A DNA stretch of 64,000 bases from Rostratula benghalensis. Taxonomy: Eukaryota; Chordata; Aves; Charadriiformes; Rostratulidae. The notes beneath the pieces were generated by a model, which was not told the origin of the DNA, did not search any database, and saw nothing but the letters and a program-made list of their open reading frames with translations. The stretch is from NCBI GenBank assembly GCA_013399305.1, contig VXAI01000199.1, forward strand, positions 289,536 through 353,535, in the 5' to 3' direction. Made by a program: the position numbers and the translations under genes. Shown in pieces: positions 39,651-51,100 of the stretch (position 1 is its first letter; each line of letters opens with the position of its first letter).

Positions 39651-40771
39651 CTGAACTGGTGATTAAGACAATTCCCTGAAGCCAAGATATTGACCAAGGA
39701 GATCAGCTGCATTGGAGGTAAGCGGCACTGTGGGAAGGGACCGCAGCAAAAAAGAACCTTAAAAGGATCAACAAGGAGCTGTTTTTGAGGGATTTGGAAG
39801 CCAGTAAAAGCAAATGGTCTGTGCCAGACCCAGGTAACTTGTGGGTGGGTTGTGGAGGTGGTGTGGGTGGAACCACCCCTCCCCACCCTCCAGTAAAAAA
39901 GGCCTCTCAGGAGTGCAGGGACTGGTCGCCAGGCCCCTAGAAAGTGAAGAAGGTGCAGGGAGCGACAAAAGGCACCCAGGGAGGAACCCAAAGCTCTATT
40001 AGCTTGACAGGTGAGTCCTCCTGGTGATCATTGTCGCCCTCGTTAGGAGTTTAGAGTGGAAGCAGGTTCGTGGTTGGGGCAGCAAGTGACCTCCTACCTC
40101 ACCCACCTCATCCTGCAAAGTACCTCTGAGGAACAGATATCACGCTCTGGATGAGAATGGCCAGTCAAGTGAGGAAGTAGGTAAGGAGCGCCCTATTACA
40201 CAGATGCCTCCTAAGTCAAAAAAGCACATACCCCAGATCAACACTACACCTTCTAAGAAAAAATGAAGAGCTATAGTTGTTGGAGACTCCTTTTTGAGCT
40301 GGACAGGGGGCCCAATCTGCCAGGTGGACCCTCCTCAGAAGGGAGTCTGCTGTCCTCCTGGAGCCCAGGTGAAGGATGTCACCAGGAAAATTCCTGGTCT
40401 AGTACAGTCCTCAGATTATTATCCATTATTGAAATTCCATGTAGGTGCAGAGGAGACAGTGACTCAAAGCTCACAAGCTATAAAGAGAGCCTTCACGGAG
40501 TTGTAAGGCTTAGTAAAGAAATCTGAGGCACATGTGATGTTTTTCGTCACTCCCTCCAGTAGCGGGCAAAGATGCTGAGAGGAACAGACATTAAATCAGT
40601 CAGTGCATGGCTCTGTGGCTGGTATCAGCATCATAACTTTGGGTAGTTTGATAGTGGGTTGGCCTATACAGCACCAGGCTCGTTGACAGAAATGGAAGAC
40701 TCCTCTCTCAAAGGAGGAAGACTATTCTGGCCCAAGAGATTGCAGGGTTGATTAACAGGTCTTTAAATTAG
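39651..40771 (+). pseudogene. CR1 ORF1 remnant with esterase-like (SGNH) domain, catalytically dead
   Basis: CR1 ORF1 proteins commonly carry an SGNH-hydrolase (esterase-like) domain. Here the block-I serine motif survives as VVGDS (GDS at 40282-40290), followed by SWTGGPICQVDPP, GAQVKDVTRK and SSDYYPLLKFHVG. At the far end the family's DGTHLS block reads NGRLLS (about 40691-40708), so both the catalytic Asp and His are lost, and the frame ends at TAG 40769-40771. There is a stop just before the domain (TGA 40264-40266), another upstream in the GSK-stop-PP context, and a frameshift between 39651 and 40054. The assignment rests on remembered family motifs. Confidence 0.75.
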
Positions 40772-40935
40772 ATGTGAGTGGAGTGGGATGATAACATCAG
40801 GCCTGTCTTTGAGGCTACTGAGGCAAAAAGGATCTGGGAACCACAGATAAAACATCACAGAAGAAAGGCCACCTGAAGAGTAACATGAAGATCCATCCCA
40901 GGTCATAAATCAGCCCCACTGGGTGCCCAGCTGAA

Positions 40936-42005
40936 GTGCCTTTACACAAATGCAAGCAGCATGGGAAACAAGAAAGAGGAGTTAGAGATGTGCAAACACC
41001 TCAGGGTTACAATCTTATTGGCATCACAGAAACGTGGTGGGATGGCTCTTATGCCTGGAGTGTTGGAATGGAGGGATACAGACTCTTCAGGAAGGACAGG
41101 CTGGGCAGACAGGGAAGGGGTGTTGCCTTCTATGTCAGTGACCATCTGGAGTGTGTGGAGTTCCACCTGGGCACAGATGAAGACCTGATGGAGAGCTTAT
41201 GGGTCAGGATTAAAGGGAGCACAGGGGCAGGTGATGTTATGGTAGGGGTCTGCTACTGACCACCACATCAGAGTGACAGGGAGGATGAGGCCCTCTATAG
41301 AGAGATAGGAGCAGCATAATGCTCGCACTCTGTGGTCCTCATGGGTGACTTGAACCACCCCAATATCTGTTGAAAGGACAATACAGTGGGGCACAAGAAA
41401 TCCAGGGGAAAGGAGCTGTGCTGCATCTTGTTCTTACAAACAAGGAGGGGCTGGCGGGGGATGTCAAACTCGAGAGTAGTCTAGGCTGCAGCGATTATGA
41501 AATTATAGAATTCAAGATTCTTAGGGCAGTGAGGAGGGTGTGCAGCAAGCTCGCTACCCTGGACTTCAGGGGTGTGGAATTTGGACTCCTGAGAGACCTG
41601 ATTGGCAGGGTAGCATGGGAAAAAGAACTGGAGTGGAGAAGGGCCCAAGAAAGCTGGTTAATATTCAAGGATCATCTCCTCCAAGCTCAGGAGAGGTGCA
41701 TCACAAAAAAAGAAAGCGGACAAAACAGCAAGAAGACCTGTGTGGATGACAAAGGAACTGCTGGATAAGCTTAAAACTAAAAAGGAGGCCTATATAGGGT
41801 GGAAGCAAGGGTGGGTAGAGAGGGAGGAATATAGAGAAAGTGTCCAAGTAGCCAGGAACCAGACTGGGCAAGTGAAAGCCCAAATAGAATTAAATCTAAC
41901 CACGGACATTGAAGACAATAAGAAAAAACTTCTATAGATGTATGAGTAACAAAGGCAAGACTAAGGAAGTTGCGGGCCCTCTCTGGAAGGAAAAGGGAGA
42001 CCTGG
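40936..42005 (+). pseudogene. CR1 ORF2 endonuclease (AP-endonuclease-like) remnant
   Basis: The N-terminal frame shows NLIGITETWWD (catalytic Glu of the TETW motif), GRQGRGVAFYVSD and VMVGVCY. It then hits TGA at 41257-41259, where the family has Arg, a CGA-to-TGA decay. The GDFN motif is GDLN (41344-41355), followed by another TGA at the expected Trp (41371-41373) and a frameshift. The SDH motif near the domain end reads SDY (Tyr codon 41496-41498), losing the catalytic His. The remainder is linker ([23 protein letters not shown]). The domain is inactive. Confidence 0.85.
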
Positions 42006-43158
42006 GTCTGAGTAGATGTGGGTGGTTTGGATTTTAGCAAAGCTTTTAAATCTGTATTGCACAGTAATGTTCTGGACAAAATGTCTAGCACACGCAGCTA
42101 GACAAGTTCATAATACATTGGATGAGCAATTGGCTACTGGGTAGTGCTCAAAATGTTACAGTAAATGGGGTTACATTAGTCTGATGGCCAGCTACCAGTG
42201 AGGTCCCCCAGGGGTCATCTTTAGGGCTAGCACTCTTTAATGTTTCAGTAAGTGATCTGGACACAGGAGTCAAAAGTACATTAAGTGAGCTTGCTGATTC
42301 TACTAAACTAGGTGGAGTGGTGGACTCCCTCAAGCATAAGAAGGCCTTACAGAGGGTTCTGGATAGACCAGAGAGCTGGACAATCACCAACCATGTGAAA
42401 ATTAACAACAGCAAGTGCTGAATTCTTCGCATGGAATGGGGAAATCCTCATTATAAGTACAAACTGGGGGATGAGAGGCTGGGCAACAGCCCTGTGAAAA
42501 GGCATCTGGGGGTCTGAGTTGATGACAACTTGAGTATGAGTCAGCAGTGTGCCCTGGCAGCTAAAAAGACGAACTGAGTCCTGGGGTGCACCAAGCAGAG
42601 CAGAGTTAGCTGGGTGAAGGAGGTGATTCTCCCACTCTACACTGCACTGGTGTGATCACACCTGAAGTCCCATGCAGTTTTTGGCATCTCATTGTAAGAA
42701 GGACATGAGACTATTAGAGTGTGTCCAGAAGAGGGCAACCAAGATGGTGAAAGGCTTTGAGGGTAAGACTTAAGAGGAGTGACTGAGGTCACTTGGTTTG
42801 TTCTTCTTGGAGAAGAAAAGTCTGAGGACTGACCACATCACAACTTCCTCAAGGGGAGGAGTAGAGGGGGAGTTGCTGATCTCTCTCTGGTGACCAGGGA
42901 TAGGACGTGAAGAAATGGAATGAAGCTGTATCAGGGGAAGTTCAGATTGACAATTAGGAAAAGGTTCTTTACTAGTAGCATGTTCAGTCACTACAACAGT
43001 ATCCCTAGGGTAGTGGTCACAGCACCAAGTCTGTTAGAGTTCAAAGAGTGTCTAGTCAAAGCTTTTAGTCATATGGTTGAGCTTTAGGAAGTCCTGTGAG
43101 GACCAGGGAGCTGAACTTGATGATCATATGAGTCTATTCTGACTTGAGATATTCTATG
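42006..43158 (+). mobile_element. CR1 LINE part C: different, more decayed CR1, palm to 3' end
   Basis: This begins inside the reverse-transcriptase palm (motif A readable as GGLDFSKAF) and continues to a CR1-type 3' terminus, GAGATATTCTATGAATCC, at about 43141-43158. Its motif C reads LADS where the family has FADD, and many stops interrupt every frame. Sequence downstream of the palm differs clearly from that of the copy ending at 45292, so it belongs to another CR1 lineage. Either it is an independent 5'-truncated insertion, or it is the 3' half of part A with about 560 bp of ORF2 deleted between them. Confidence 0.78.
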
Positions 43159-43161
43159 AAT

Positions 43162-43323
43162 CCACTATCTTTGGCTTCTCTCCCCTACAGTGCTTTTTCC
43201 CATGGTACCTGTCAATCAGTTCCCTTAAGAGTCCAAAGTCTGCTCTAGACTCTTGTGGGAACTGATTGACAGGGTACCATGGAAAAAGGAACTGGAGGGG
43301 AGAGGGGCCTAAGGAAAGCTAGT
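43162..43323. repeat. imperfect palindrome (fold-back) at the 5' junction of the third CR1
   Basis: Core arms 43194-43224 and 43257-43287 are inverted copies of a 31-base CR1 segment, differing only by two offset single-base indels. Inner arms AAGAGTC (43227-43233) and GACTCTT (43248-43254) extend the stem, leaving a 14-nt loop (43234-43247). Weaker inverted similarity continues outward to about 43162 and 43323. The left arm is CR1 linker sequence on the minus strand; the right arm is the same linker on the plus strand, continuing into the third CR1 copy. It abuts the 3' terminus of part C. Confidence 0.88.
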
Positions 43324-45292
43324 GAGTATTCAAGGATCACCTCCTACAAGTTTGGGAGTAGCGTGTCCCAAAAAAGTAGAAGTCAGGCAAAATAGCCAGA
43401 AGGCCTGCATGGGTAAACAAGGAGCTCCTGGATAAGCTCAAAAACAAACAAGAGGCCTATATAGGGTGGAAACTAGGACAGGTAGACTGGGTAGAATATA
43501 GAAAAACTGTCTGAGTGACCAGAAACCAGATTAGGCAATGAAAGCCCAAACAGAATTAAATCTAACCAGGGACATTGAAGACAATAAGAAAAAACTTCTA
43601 TAGATGTGTGAGTAACAAAGGCAAGACTAGAGAAGTTGTGGCTCCTCTCTGGAAGGAAAAGGGAGACCTGGTCACCAAGGTTATGGAAAAAGATGAATTC
43701 CAGAACAAATTTTTTTGCCTCAATCTTCACCGGCAAGCCTCTAACCACACTGCCCAAGTCATGGAAGGCAAAAACAAGAATGAAGATCCGCCCACTGTAG
43801 GAGAAGATCAGGTTCAAGACCACCTAAGGAACCTGAAGGTGCATAATTCCATGGGACCAGATGAAGTCCATCCATGGGTCCTGAGGGAGCTGATGGGTGA
43901 AGCTGCTAAGCCACTTTCCATCATACTTGAGAAGCTCTGGCACTCTGGTGAAGTGGCCACTGACTGGACAAAGGGGAAACATAACCCTGATAGTCAAAAA
44001 GGGAAAAAAGGAAGATCCAGGGAACTATAGGCCAGACAATCTCACCTCTGTGCCTAGCAAGATCATGGAGCAGATCCTCTTGGAATCTCTTCTAAGGCAA
44101 GTGGAAAATAAGAAGGTGATTGGTGACAGCCATCATGGCTTCACAAGGTCAAGTCATGCCTGACAAATCTGGTGGCCTTTCAAGATACTGCCACAGCCTT
44201 GGTGGACAAGGGCAGGGCAACAGATGTCATCTACTTAGACTTATGCAAAGCATTCAACACTTTCCCGCATGACATCTTGGTCTCAAAAGTGGAAAGTCAT
44301 AGATTTGATGGATGGACCACTCGGTGGCTGAGGAACTGGCTGGATGACCACACTCAAAGGGTCGATGGCTCTATGTCCAAGTGGCAGACAGTAATGAGTA
44401 GCATCCCTCAAGGGTCAATACTGGGACGGGTGTTATTTAAATTCTTTGTCAGAGACATGGACAGTGGGATAGAGTGCATCCTCAGCAAGTTTGCTGATGA
44501 CACCAAGCGCAGTGGCGCGGTCAACATGCTCTAGGGAAGGGCTGCCATCCAGAGGGACCTGGATAGGCTTGAGAGGTGGGCTAGTGCAAATGGCTGGAGA
44601 GCTGCCCTGAGGAGAAGGACTTGGGTGTGATGGTAGATGAGAAACTCAACATGAGCTGGCAGTGTGCACTGGCAGCCCAGAACGCCTACCATATTCTGGG
44701 CTGCATCAAAAAAATTGCGGCCAGCAGGTCATAGGAGGTGATTCCTCTACTCTGCACTGGTCAGACCCCACCTGGTGTACTCTGTCCAGCTCTGGAGTCA
44801 TCAACATAGAAAAGACTTGAAATTGTTGGAACAGGTCCAGTGGGGGACCACGAAGATGATCAGAGGGATGGTGCACCTCTTTTGTGAATACAGGCTGAAG
44901 GAGCTGGGGTTGTTCAGCCTGGAGAAGAGAAGGCTCAGTGGGGACCATATATCAGCCTTCCAGTATTTGAAGGGAGCCTACAGGAGAGCTGGAGAGGGAC
45001 TCTTTGTCAGGAATTGCAGTGACAGGACAAGGGGTAATGGCTTCAAATTGACAAAGGGAAGTTTTAGGTTGTATACTAGCAAAAATTCTTTTCCGTGAGT
45101 CTGGAGAGGCACTAGAACATGTTGCCCAGTGAAGTTGTGGCTTCATGCATCCCTGGAGGTGTTTTAAGGCCAGGCTGGATGGGGCTTTGAGTAACCTGGC
45201 CTAGTGGGAGCTGCCCCTGCCCATGACAAGGGGGTTGGCACTTGATGATCTTTAAGGTCCATTGCAACTCTAACCATTCTATGATTCTAAGT
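43248..45292 (+). mobile_element. CR1 LINE part B: 5'-truncated CR1 with 3' end
   Basis: This runs from the endonuclease-RT linker through the reverse transcriptase to the CR1 3' tail (TGATCTTTAAGGTCCATT, then ATTCTATGATTCTAAG, ending near 45290). Its first 424 bp (43248-43671) repeat part A 41583-42005, with only about 7 differences in the last 113 bp. The 5' end is marked by the inverted piece described separately. Because it carries its own 3' end and a palindromic 5' end, it looks like a separate insertion of the same CR1 lineage as part A. Confidence 0.87.
43575..45098 (+). pseudogene. CR1 ORF2 reverse transcriptase remnant in part B
   Basis: The blocks follow reverse-transcriptase order. 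43575-44030 is linker and fingers ([20 protein letters not shown]). 43897-44163 is fingers in a shifted frame ([21 protein letters not shown]). 44172-44534 is palm, with motif A YLDLCKAF, motif B as IPQGSILG and an intact motif C FADD (44490-44501). 44775-45098 is the C-terminal domain (KELGLFSLEKRRLSGD, SDRTRGNGFKL). At least two frameshifts and several stops separate these blocks. This is the best-preserved palm domain in the window but cannot be expressed as one protein. Confidence 0.88.
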
Positions 45293-46360
45293 GTAAAAAT
45301 TAAAATAAGCAAGTGTAGAGTCCTGCATAAAAACAATACGGATGGGCTTTGTTGGTTGTGGTAGACTCTTTCTAGAAAACAATTTTCATGTGGCCTGCCA
45401 TGAGGAAAGTAATGCACACACCTAGGAGAGAAGACAAGTCTGTTGAGAACTCAAATGGACTATAGAGATAAGTAATTCTAGTGCCTTCATTTGACATAGA
45501 GTATGTTTATACCTAAAAATATACAAACAAGAGGAGTATCTCCCCATTATTTTTTTCTGTACAGTTCATTCAGTGATGACACAGTGATAAAGAAACTTAT
45601 CAGACACAGGAAAAGATAGGAATTATAAGACAAAGTACCAGCAAAGAAGAACTTCCTGCAAAGAAGAGTCTCTGTCAGTTCTGGGTAAGAAAGGCCTGGT
45701 TGAGTTTCAAGATATCTCTACAAGGATGCAAAATGTCACAAAAGTGAGAGTTAAGAAATCCAATAGATTGCTTCTTTAACGTGTATTTAAGCAGTAACAG
45801 AGAACTGTTGCAGTACTGCTGCAACACACAGTACTGTTTCTGTTATTAAAAATGTATCCATAAGCCCTCCTAGTTGTTAGAACTAGGTGATCTTTAAGGT
45901 CCCTTCCAACTTGTTGCTATGATTCTAAGTGACAGTATATATACAGAAAAGGACTGGCTGGCCACAGAAGGCATGTCTGTCCCCAAAGCAGAGAAAAGTT
46001 GAGTTTCTCCGTGGGGAAGGATGCTCCTCCTCTTTATCAATTATGACCAGCAAACAAAGGGATGGCAGTCTGGGAGGAATCAGTTCAAGGCCCCTGGATC
46101 AGCAGGTCCTCATCACCCAGATACCATTTCTCTACATTTACCTGGGAACAAGGCGCTGGGACAAATCCTTACACTTTATGGTCCTGGGATTGGGTGGGGA
46201 GAGTACATAGTGAATTTACCAGTCAAACACCAGTTAGAAAGTGTGGGGAAAAAGCAGGATGGGAGAAGACACTGACATGGCAAGTACCATCCTAGGTGGG
46301 GGACACTAGATTTATTTATGCAGGAAACACAAACACATTAGAATATTAAAGAAAATATAT
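45293..46360. other. unassigned sequence after the CR1 complex, no gene seen
   Basis: Apart from the CR1 tail at 45883-45930, I recognise nothing. The part from 45930 to 46300 is somewhat richer in G+C and open in more than one frame on the plus strand (up to 93 codons), but carries no motif. It ends at an assembly gap. Confidence 0.55.
45883..45930 (+). mobile_element. CR1 3'-tail fragment, plus strand
   Basis: About 48 bp match the end of a CR1: CTAGGTGATCTTTAAGGTCC, CCTTCCAACTT, then CTATGATTCTAAGT. It lies 590 bp beyond the end of the CR1 at 45292 and shares the same terminal ATGATTCTAAGTG. It could be a separate truncated insertion, or a tail fragment moved by the rearrangement next door. 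Confidence 0.75.
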
Positions 46361-46475
46361 NNNNNNNNNNNNNNNNNNNNNNNNNNNNNNNNNNNNNNNN
46401 NNNNNNNNNNNNNNNNNNNNNNNNNNNNNNNNNNNNNNNNNNNNNNNNNNNNNNNNNNNNNNNNNNNNNNNNNNN
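46361..46475. other. assembly gap (115 N)
   Basis: One hundred and fifteen N bases. The left flank is AT-rich (GAAAATATAT), so a low-complexity cause is possible. Confidence 0.99.
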
Positions 46476-47727
46476 GCCTCAAACATTTGCCTTAAAAAAC
46501 ACGAGTGAAACAATAATGGATTCTTATCTTTATTTTTTTTAAAGGAAAGTATTCTAATTTTGTGCCTCAACAGATGAAATTCATAACTTTGTTTCTCATA
46601 GGACAATTGAAACATAAAAATCAATTACAACAATGTGCTTTTGAGCTTTTATTTCTCCTTGTAAGTCACTGACAGTTTGGAAGGACACAGATGATAGGGC
46701 TGTAGCAGAACAGTGTTACAATTAAAATTGATTTCTATGAAAAACAATCACAATAACTGCTGAAAATCCAGGTTGATCTTTTCATCAGAACCGACTGCAC
46801 TTTAAGAAAGTATTTGTAATGAAATGGTGTGGTTTGTAGCTTACCTTTTTGAACAAGGAGAGAGGAGAATCATTGCGTTAAGACAGGATCTGGAGGGAGC
46901 ATTTTATTACACTGAGAAAGTAACTTTCCCATCAACAAGTACATCACTTATCCATGTTTCTGATTTTTCATTCTTACCCCATACAGGCCCCTAGACAAAA
47001 GTGATTGTGGGTTTTTTTGAAATGCACAATGCACGCACTCCTTCTGTTTGCAGTGGTTTGGGTTTCTGCTTCAGTATGTTAAGCCTTAAATGACAAATTG
47101 ATCTCTCTCATGCTTTTTGGTATGCAGTTCTCTAAGATGCCATGCATGTTCAGGAAGAACTACCTTCAGTTCTTATTGACACGAACACACACCTTCCAGT
47201 GTCTTGAGTTGATAGTGGTCTTCCATAGAAAAATAGACATACGCTGATTAATCTTGTTCCCAAGGACCAGTTGTTATTTTTAATTGAGCCAGATAGGCCA
47301 GTACCTCAGAAATAGTTCCCAGTGATTGCTGGATGTGAGGCAGTAACTGGCTATTAATCACCAATTGTGCTTCACTGACATTCACGGCACATTCTTCTGG
47401 CTTCAGCGCTAAAGCCAAAGCTGGGAATGGGGCAATTCTGTGTTTGGCTCATATATAAGGAAAACAATCTTGATTAAAAGATGCAGATGAGGTTGGCCAT
47501 GATTCAGTGTTGTGGCAAACGGAGTAAACAGTGTTTCAGGACAAATTCCCTATGATAAGCACTGGCAGCAGAAATTTGAAAAGTGGACACTTGTCACTTT
47601 GTCTATTAAAGAGTTGGAGAACCTGTGAGAATGCTAGGCTTTCTTTCAATAAATTTTGTTTGGAGAGTAGAAAACTATGGGACCTATTTTTAGTAGTCTT
47701 GCAGAGGGACCCAATGTAAATGTTTTT

Positions 47728-47765
47728 GTAGTTGTAGTTGTAGTAGTAGTAGTAGTAGTAGTAGT
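47728..47765 (+). repeat. (GTAGTT)n/(GTA)n microsatellite
   Basis: Two GTAGTT units are followed by eight perfect GTA units (47740-47763). Confidence 0.95.
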
Positions 47766-48147
47766 GTGAGTGCTTGGTGTGATACCTGACAATTGATGTG
47801 GTGTGTATTCAGTTTGGCATCTCTCATCTATAATCAAAACCAAAACGAGTCTTCATAGATTCCTTAGGAGATGAATCATCTTTTTCAAGCATTGCAAACC
47901 CATTAATTAAACAAGGCATTAAGAGGTCCTTTCATGCAATATACCACTGAACTGTAAAAAAGACAGAATATATCTGATATTCATCTTTCATGACTATTTT
48001 CTTTCATATACTGCCATGGCTCTGCAAGAATATCTGTTCTACAGCTGTTGGGAATGCTGACTATAGGGGAAACCACTGCTGTCACCACATTGCCATCATC
48101 TTCTGGAGCACTTTGGGCAGCAGGGGTTGCATTTCTTAACACACCCA

Positions 48148-48168
48148 CCCCCCCCCCCCCCCCCCCCC
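48148..48168 (+). repeat. poly-C run (21 bp)
   Basis: Twenty-one consecutive C residues, preceded by ACACCCA and followed by TTTTATTT. Such long C homopolymers are error-prone in sequencing, so the exact length may be wrong. Confidence 0.95.
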
Positions 48169-51100
48169 TTTTATTTGTCTAATAACAATGCCCGTTACCA
48201 GCTACCAACCCTTTCACAAAATTATTGTTCCTTGTGCAGGGGTGGCCAAACCGTAAGTCTGTGGGTTTGCAATCCTTAGGAAAATGGCAGAATCTTCCTT
48301 TCAAAAGGTAAATATTGTTATTGCACTCTTCAGAGAGTTAGCGGCCCAGGGGATTTGATTACTGCTCAGAAATGATGAGTTCCAGCCTTCTGCTTGCATT
48401 ACCAGCCAACAGCTATGCCTTCCCCAAGTCAGACAAAGCTGATCTGATATTCTTTAGCAAAATGTGACAGCCTGCCAAACTCATGAAAGTCAACACAACA
48501 TTCCATAAGGCCCATTAGAATGCAAGAATCTGTATAAGTCAGAGGAATGTTTTGTCTCTAACCCTTTTGCATGGCATGCTTGTTCTCTATGTAAAAGCAA
48601 AGTAGTATCTGCAGCGCATTAACATTGATGCACTGCACAGATGCTCCAAAGGCTGGTAGCTTTTTAAGATAAGATGTTGTTTGGTTTCAGTGATAGTAAT
48701 ACTTTATCTAATGGATGTAATCTATTAGTCTTTTTACATATAGTAAAGATCTCTTGTAGCAAAAGTAATAGATTAAATTTATTATCATTATCTTCCTATA
48801 ATAAAATAAATGTGCTCTCCATCACTTGTGCTTTTGAGTTATACAAATAGCAAAGTTACTGGAAAATAGCTCAGAAAAATAGAACTTCCACTTAGGGACT
48901 GATGAGGTAAATAAGATTTTCCAGCTGGTGATTGTATCTTCAACTAGCTGAAGGTATCCCCTAACTATTAATTAATAAACCAGTTCCTGCAAATCCAAAT
49001 AATTTTAAAGTTACTTAGACAAGGTGCTACGTACCAGCTTCATATAATTTTTATGCAAGTTTTAATTTCTTTTTTTTCTCTACTATCCAACCAATCCTAC
49101 TAACTTTTTACTGTCTTATCTTTCTCCTTAATTACTAATATCAAAACTTTCCTCCCAAGAACAGAGACAAGACAAAACTTTCCATGGAGAATCTCCTTTA
49201 TCTAGGAAAGAAGGAAATTAGATCAAATCCCCCAGCCTGCTGCTGAGTCTATAGGCATCAATGTCAGGCCCTTTGTAACAACTGTGTTTCTTAATCCAGT
49301 AATTTTATATTTATCTGTAATTTCCCAGCATGAATTACCAGCCTTTCCTCTTGTTGATTAAATGAAGATGAAGTTCAAAGACAAATAAAGCCCTTTTTTA
49401 TAACATGTCATCTACAGCTGTGTGTGGGAACATTTTGCGATGCAGAAAATTCACTGTGAGTATTCCCCCATGTGAGAATAACTCAGTCTCTCTGAATTGA
49501 ATTTATTGCTTGGTAAATAGTATGATTTCCATTTCCCACTGCCTTTTCCATATACAAAATTGTTAACCCCAGGCATTTCTTAAAATAAACTTTGGATGCC
49601 AACATTTATTTATTTAAAGGCTACTGTGCTATCCCGTATAGGGTTACTAACTGTGAGACAAATCTTTCATAGTAGATCTGTAAAAGTAAAAAAATTCTCA
49701 AAAATTCATGAAAATGACTGTGCTCTAGAAAACTTTCAATGCTTTTTATAAGCTGTTTGTCGGTTTAGAGTTATCTGTAGATGTTAATGAGACTAGCTCT
49801 GGAGAGCACATTTGGGGTTTTTTTGTTTTTAGACCTTGGCCTTAATGTGGATTATTTTAATTAATTTGTCAGTTATTGTTAACATGGTGGTGTGTTTTTC
49901 TGCCTGGTTATCATGAAGAAAACTAGTATTTTCTTCTACTGTAAGAATTGCAAATTATACAGTAGATTCAGGGATATAGGAACAACTCTTGAGATAGTGT
50001 CAGGTAGTCCAAAAAGGTATGCATAAAAGAAATGTACAGTTTAGAGTAGAGGAAACTTTGGAGGAAAGAAACTCAATATTCTTTGCAACTCAGTGTTCTC
50101 AGTGTCTCAGTGCAGTGGTAGGAGCAATGGCTCTTCACGCCATGCTGAAAGCTGTACTGCAGTACACTGCAGACCGTCAAGCATTTACCAAATTAAAGGA
50201 AAATAAATGAACATGAAAATAAAACATATTACTAACATAATCTATAGTTAGGCCCACGGATTCATTGTATTTCACATTCTGTTACAGAGGAAAGTATTGT
50301 GGTGCACGTTGGCCGAAACCTTTTGGAATTCTCAAAGCCAAATGCAGAAGGATAAGACAGATTTCAGCAGGCACAGGAGAGCTCAGATTCAGTCCCTGTC
50401 TGTCTCCCAGCAATCCAGCAGGATTTCAACCTGATTCTTCCTTTCCTGAGGTAGCAATAGCAACTTTGTTTTCCTCTTCTAGTGAATATGGCCCTGGTTT
50501 AGAGGATAATGGGCTCATGGCTGATAAATCTTATTTCAAATGATCCCAGAAAACATAAGCAAAATTCTCGGTTGGCGAAAGTACCTAGCTGTGGGAGAAT
50601 GGGAGTAGCAATAGTTTAAGTTAGGCCCCATGCCCTTCTTCAAAGGTGATCTCTGCCGTAGATTTGATGGGTTGCAGCAAGCCTCATGGGTTTGGAATAG
50701 TTTTCCATCACTTAATTTTTCTGGAGCAGTGGAGTTTGAATACTGATGATTTCCTTTAGAAACCGCATTTCACATGCAGATTCTCAGTATTGGTTGTCTT
50801 CCAAGTGACACACAGCTGGTGAAATCTATCTTTCTGTGTGCTCTCTGTGCTTTTCCTAAGTGGGTGGTGCTCATAAGTAAAAGTCTTTTCCTTCCAGCAT
50901 TAGCCTTATTGGTATCCCCATCAATTACCTGTACACACCGTGCAAGTGAAAATGAGAGGAGAAGCTGATTGATACTTTGCATGGAGAATAAATCCCAAAA
51001 CACTTCTGCATGTGACCTAGGTTTTCCTCTGTGTCTGAGTGCTCCAGGCAGTAAAGCAGGAGTGAAAGTGAGTAGATGAAAAATACCTGATAGAGTCTAC

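Larger units (their letters stand above)
39630..42005 (+). mobile_element. CR1 LINE part A: nearly full-length 5' part, lacking its 3' end
   Basis: The segment carries the CR1 5' region, an ORF1 remnant and the endonuclease half of ORF2 up to the linker before the reverse transcriptase. It stops abruptly at 42005, where sequence switches to the palm region of a different CR1. Ordinary CR1 insertions lose the 5' end and keep the 3' end, so a copy with the 5' part but not its own 3' end needs a later rearrangement or a template switch. The left boundary is uncertain; coding similarity to ORF1 fades near 39630. Positions 41583-42005 are repeated at 43248-43671. Confidence 0.82.

Noticed and set aside
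46346..46624. 92-codon minus-strand frame across a gap
   Set aside because: Its middle is the 115-N assembly gap.
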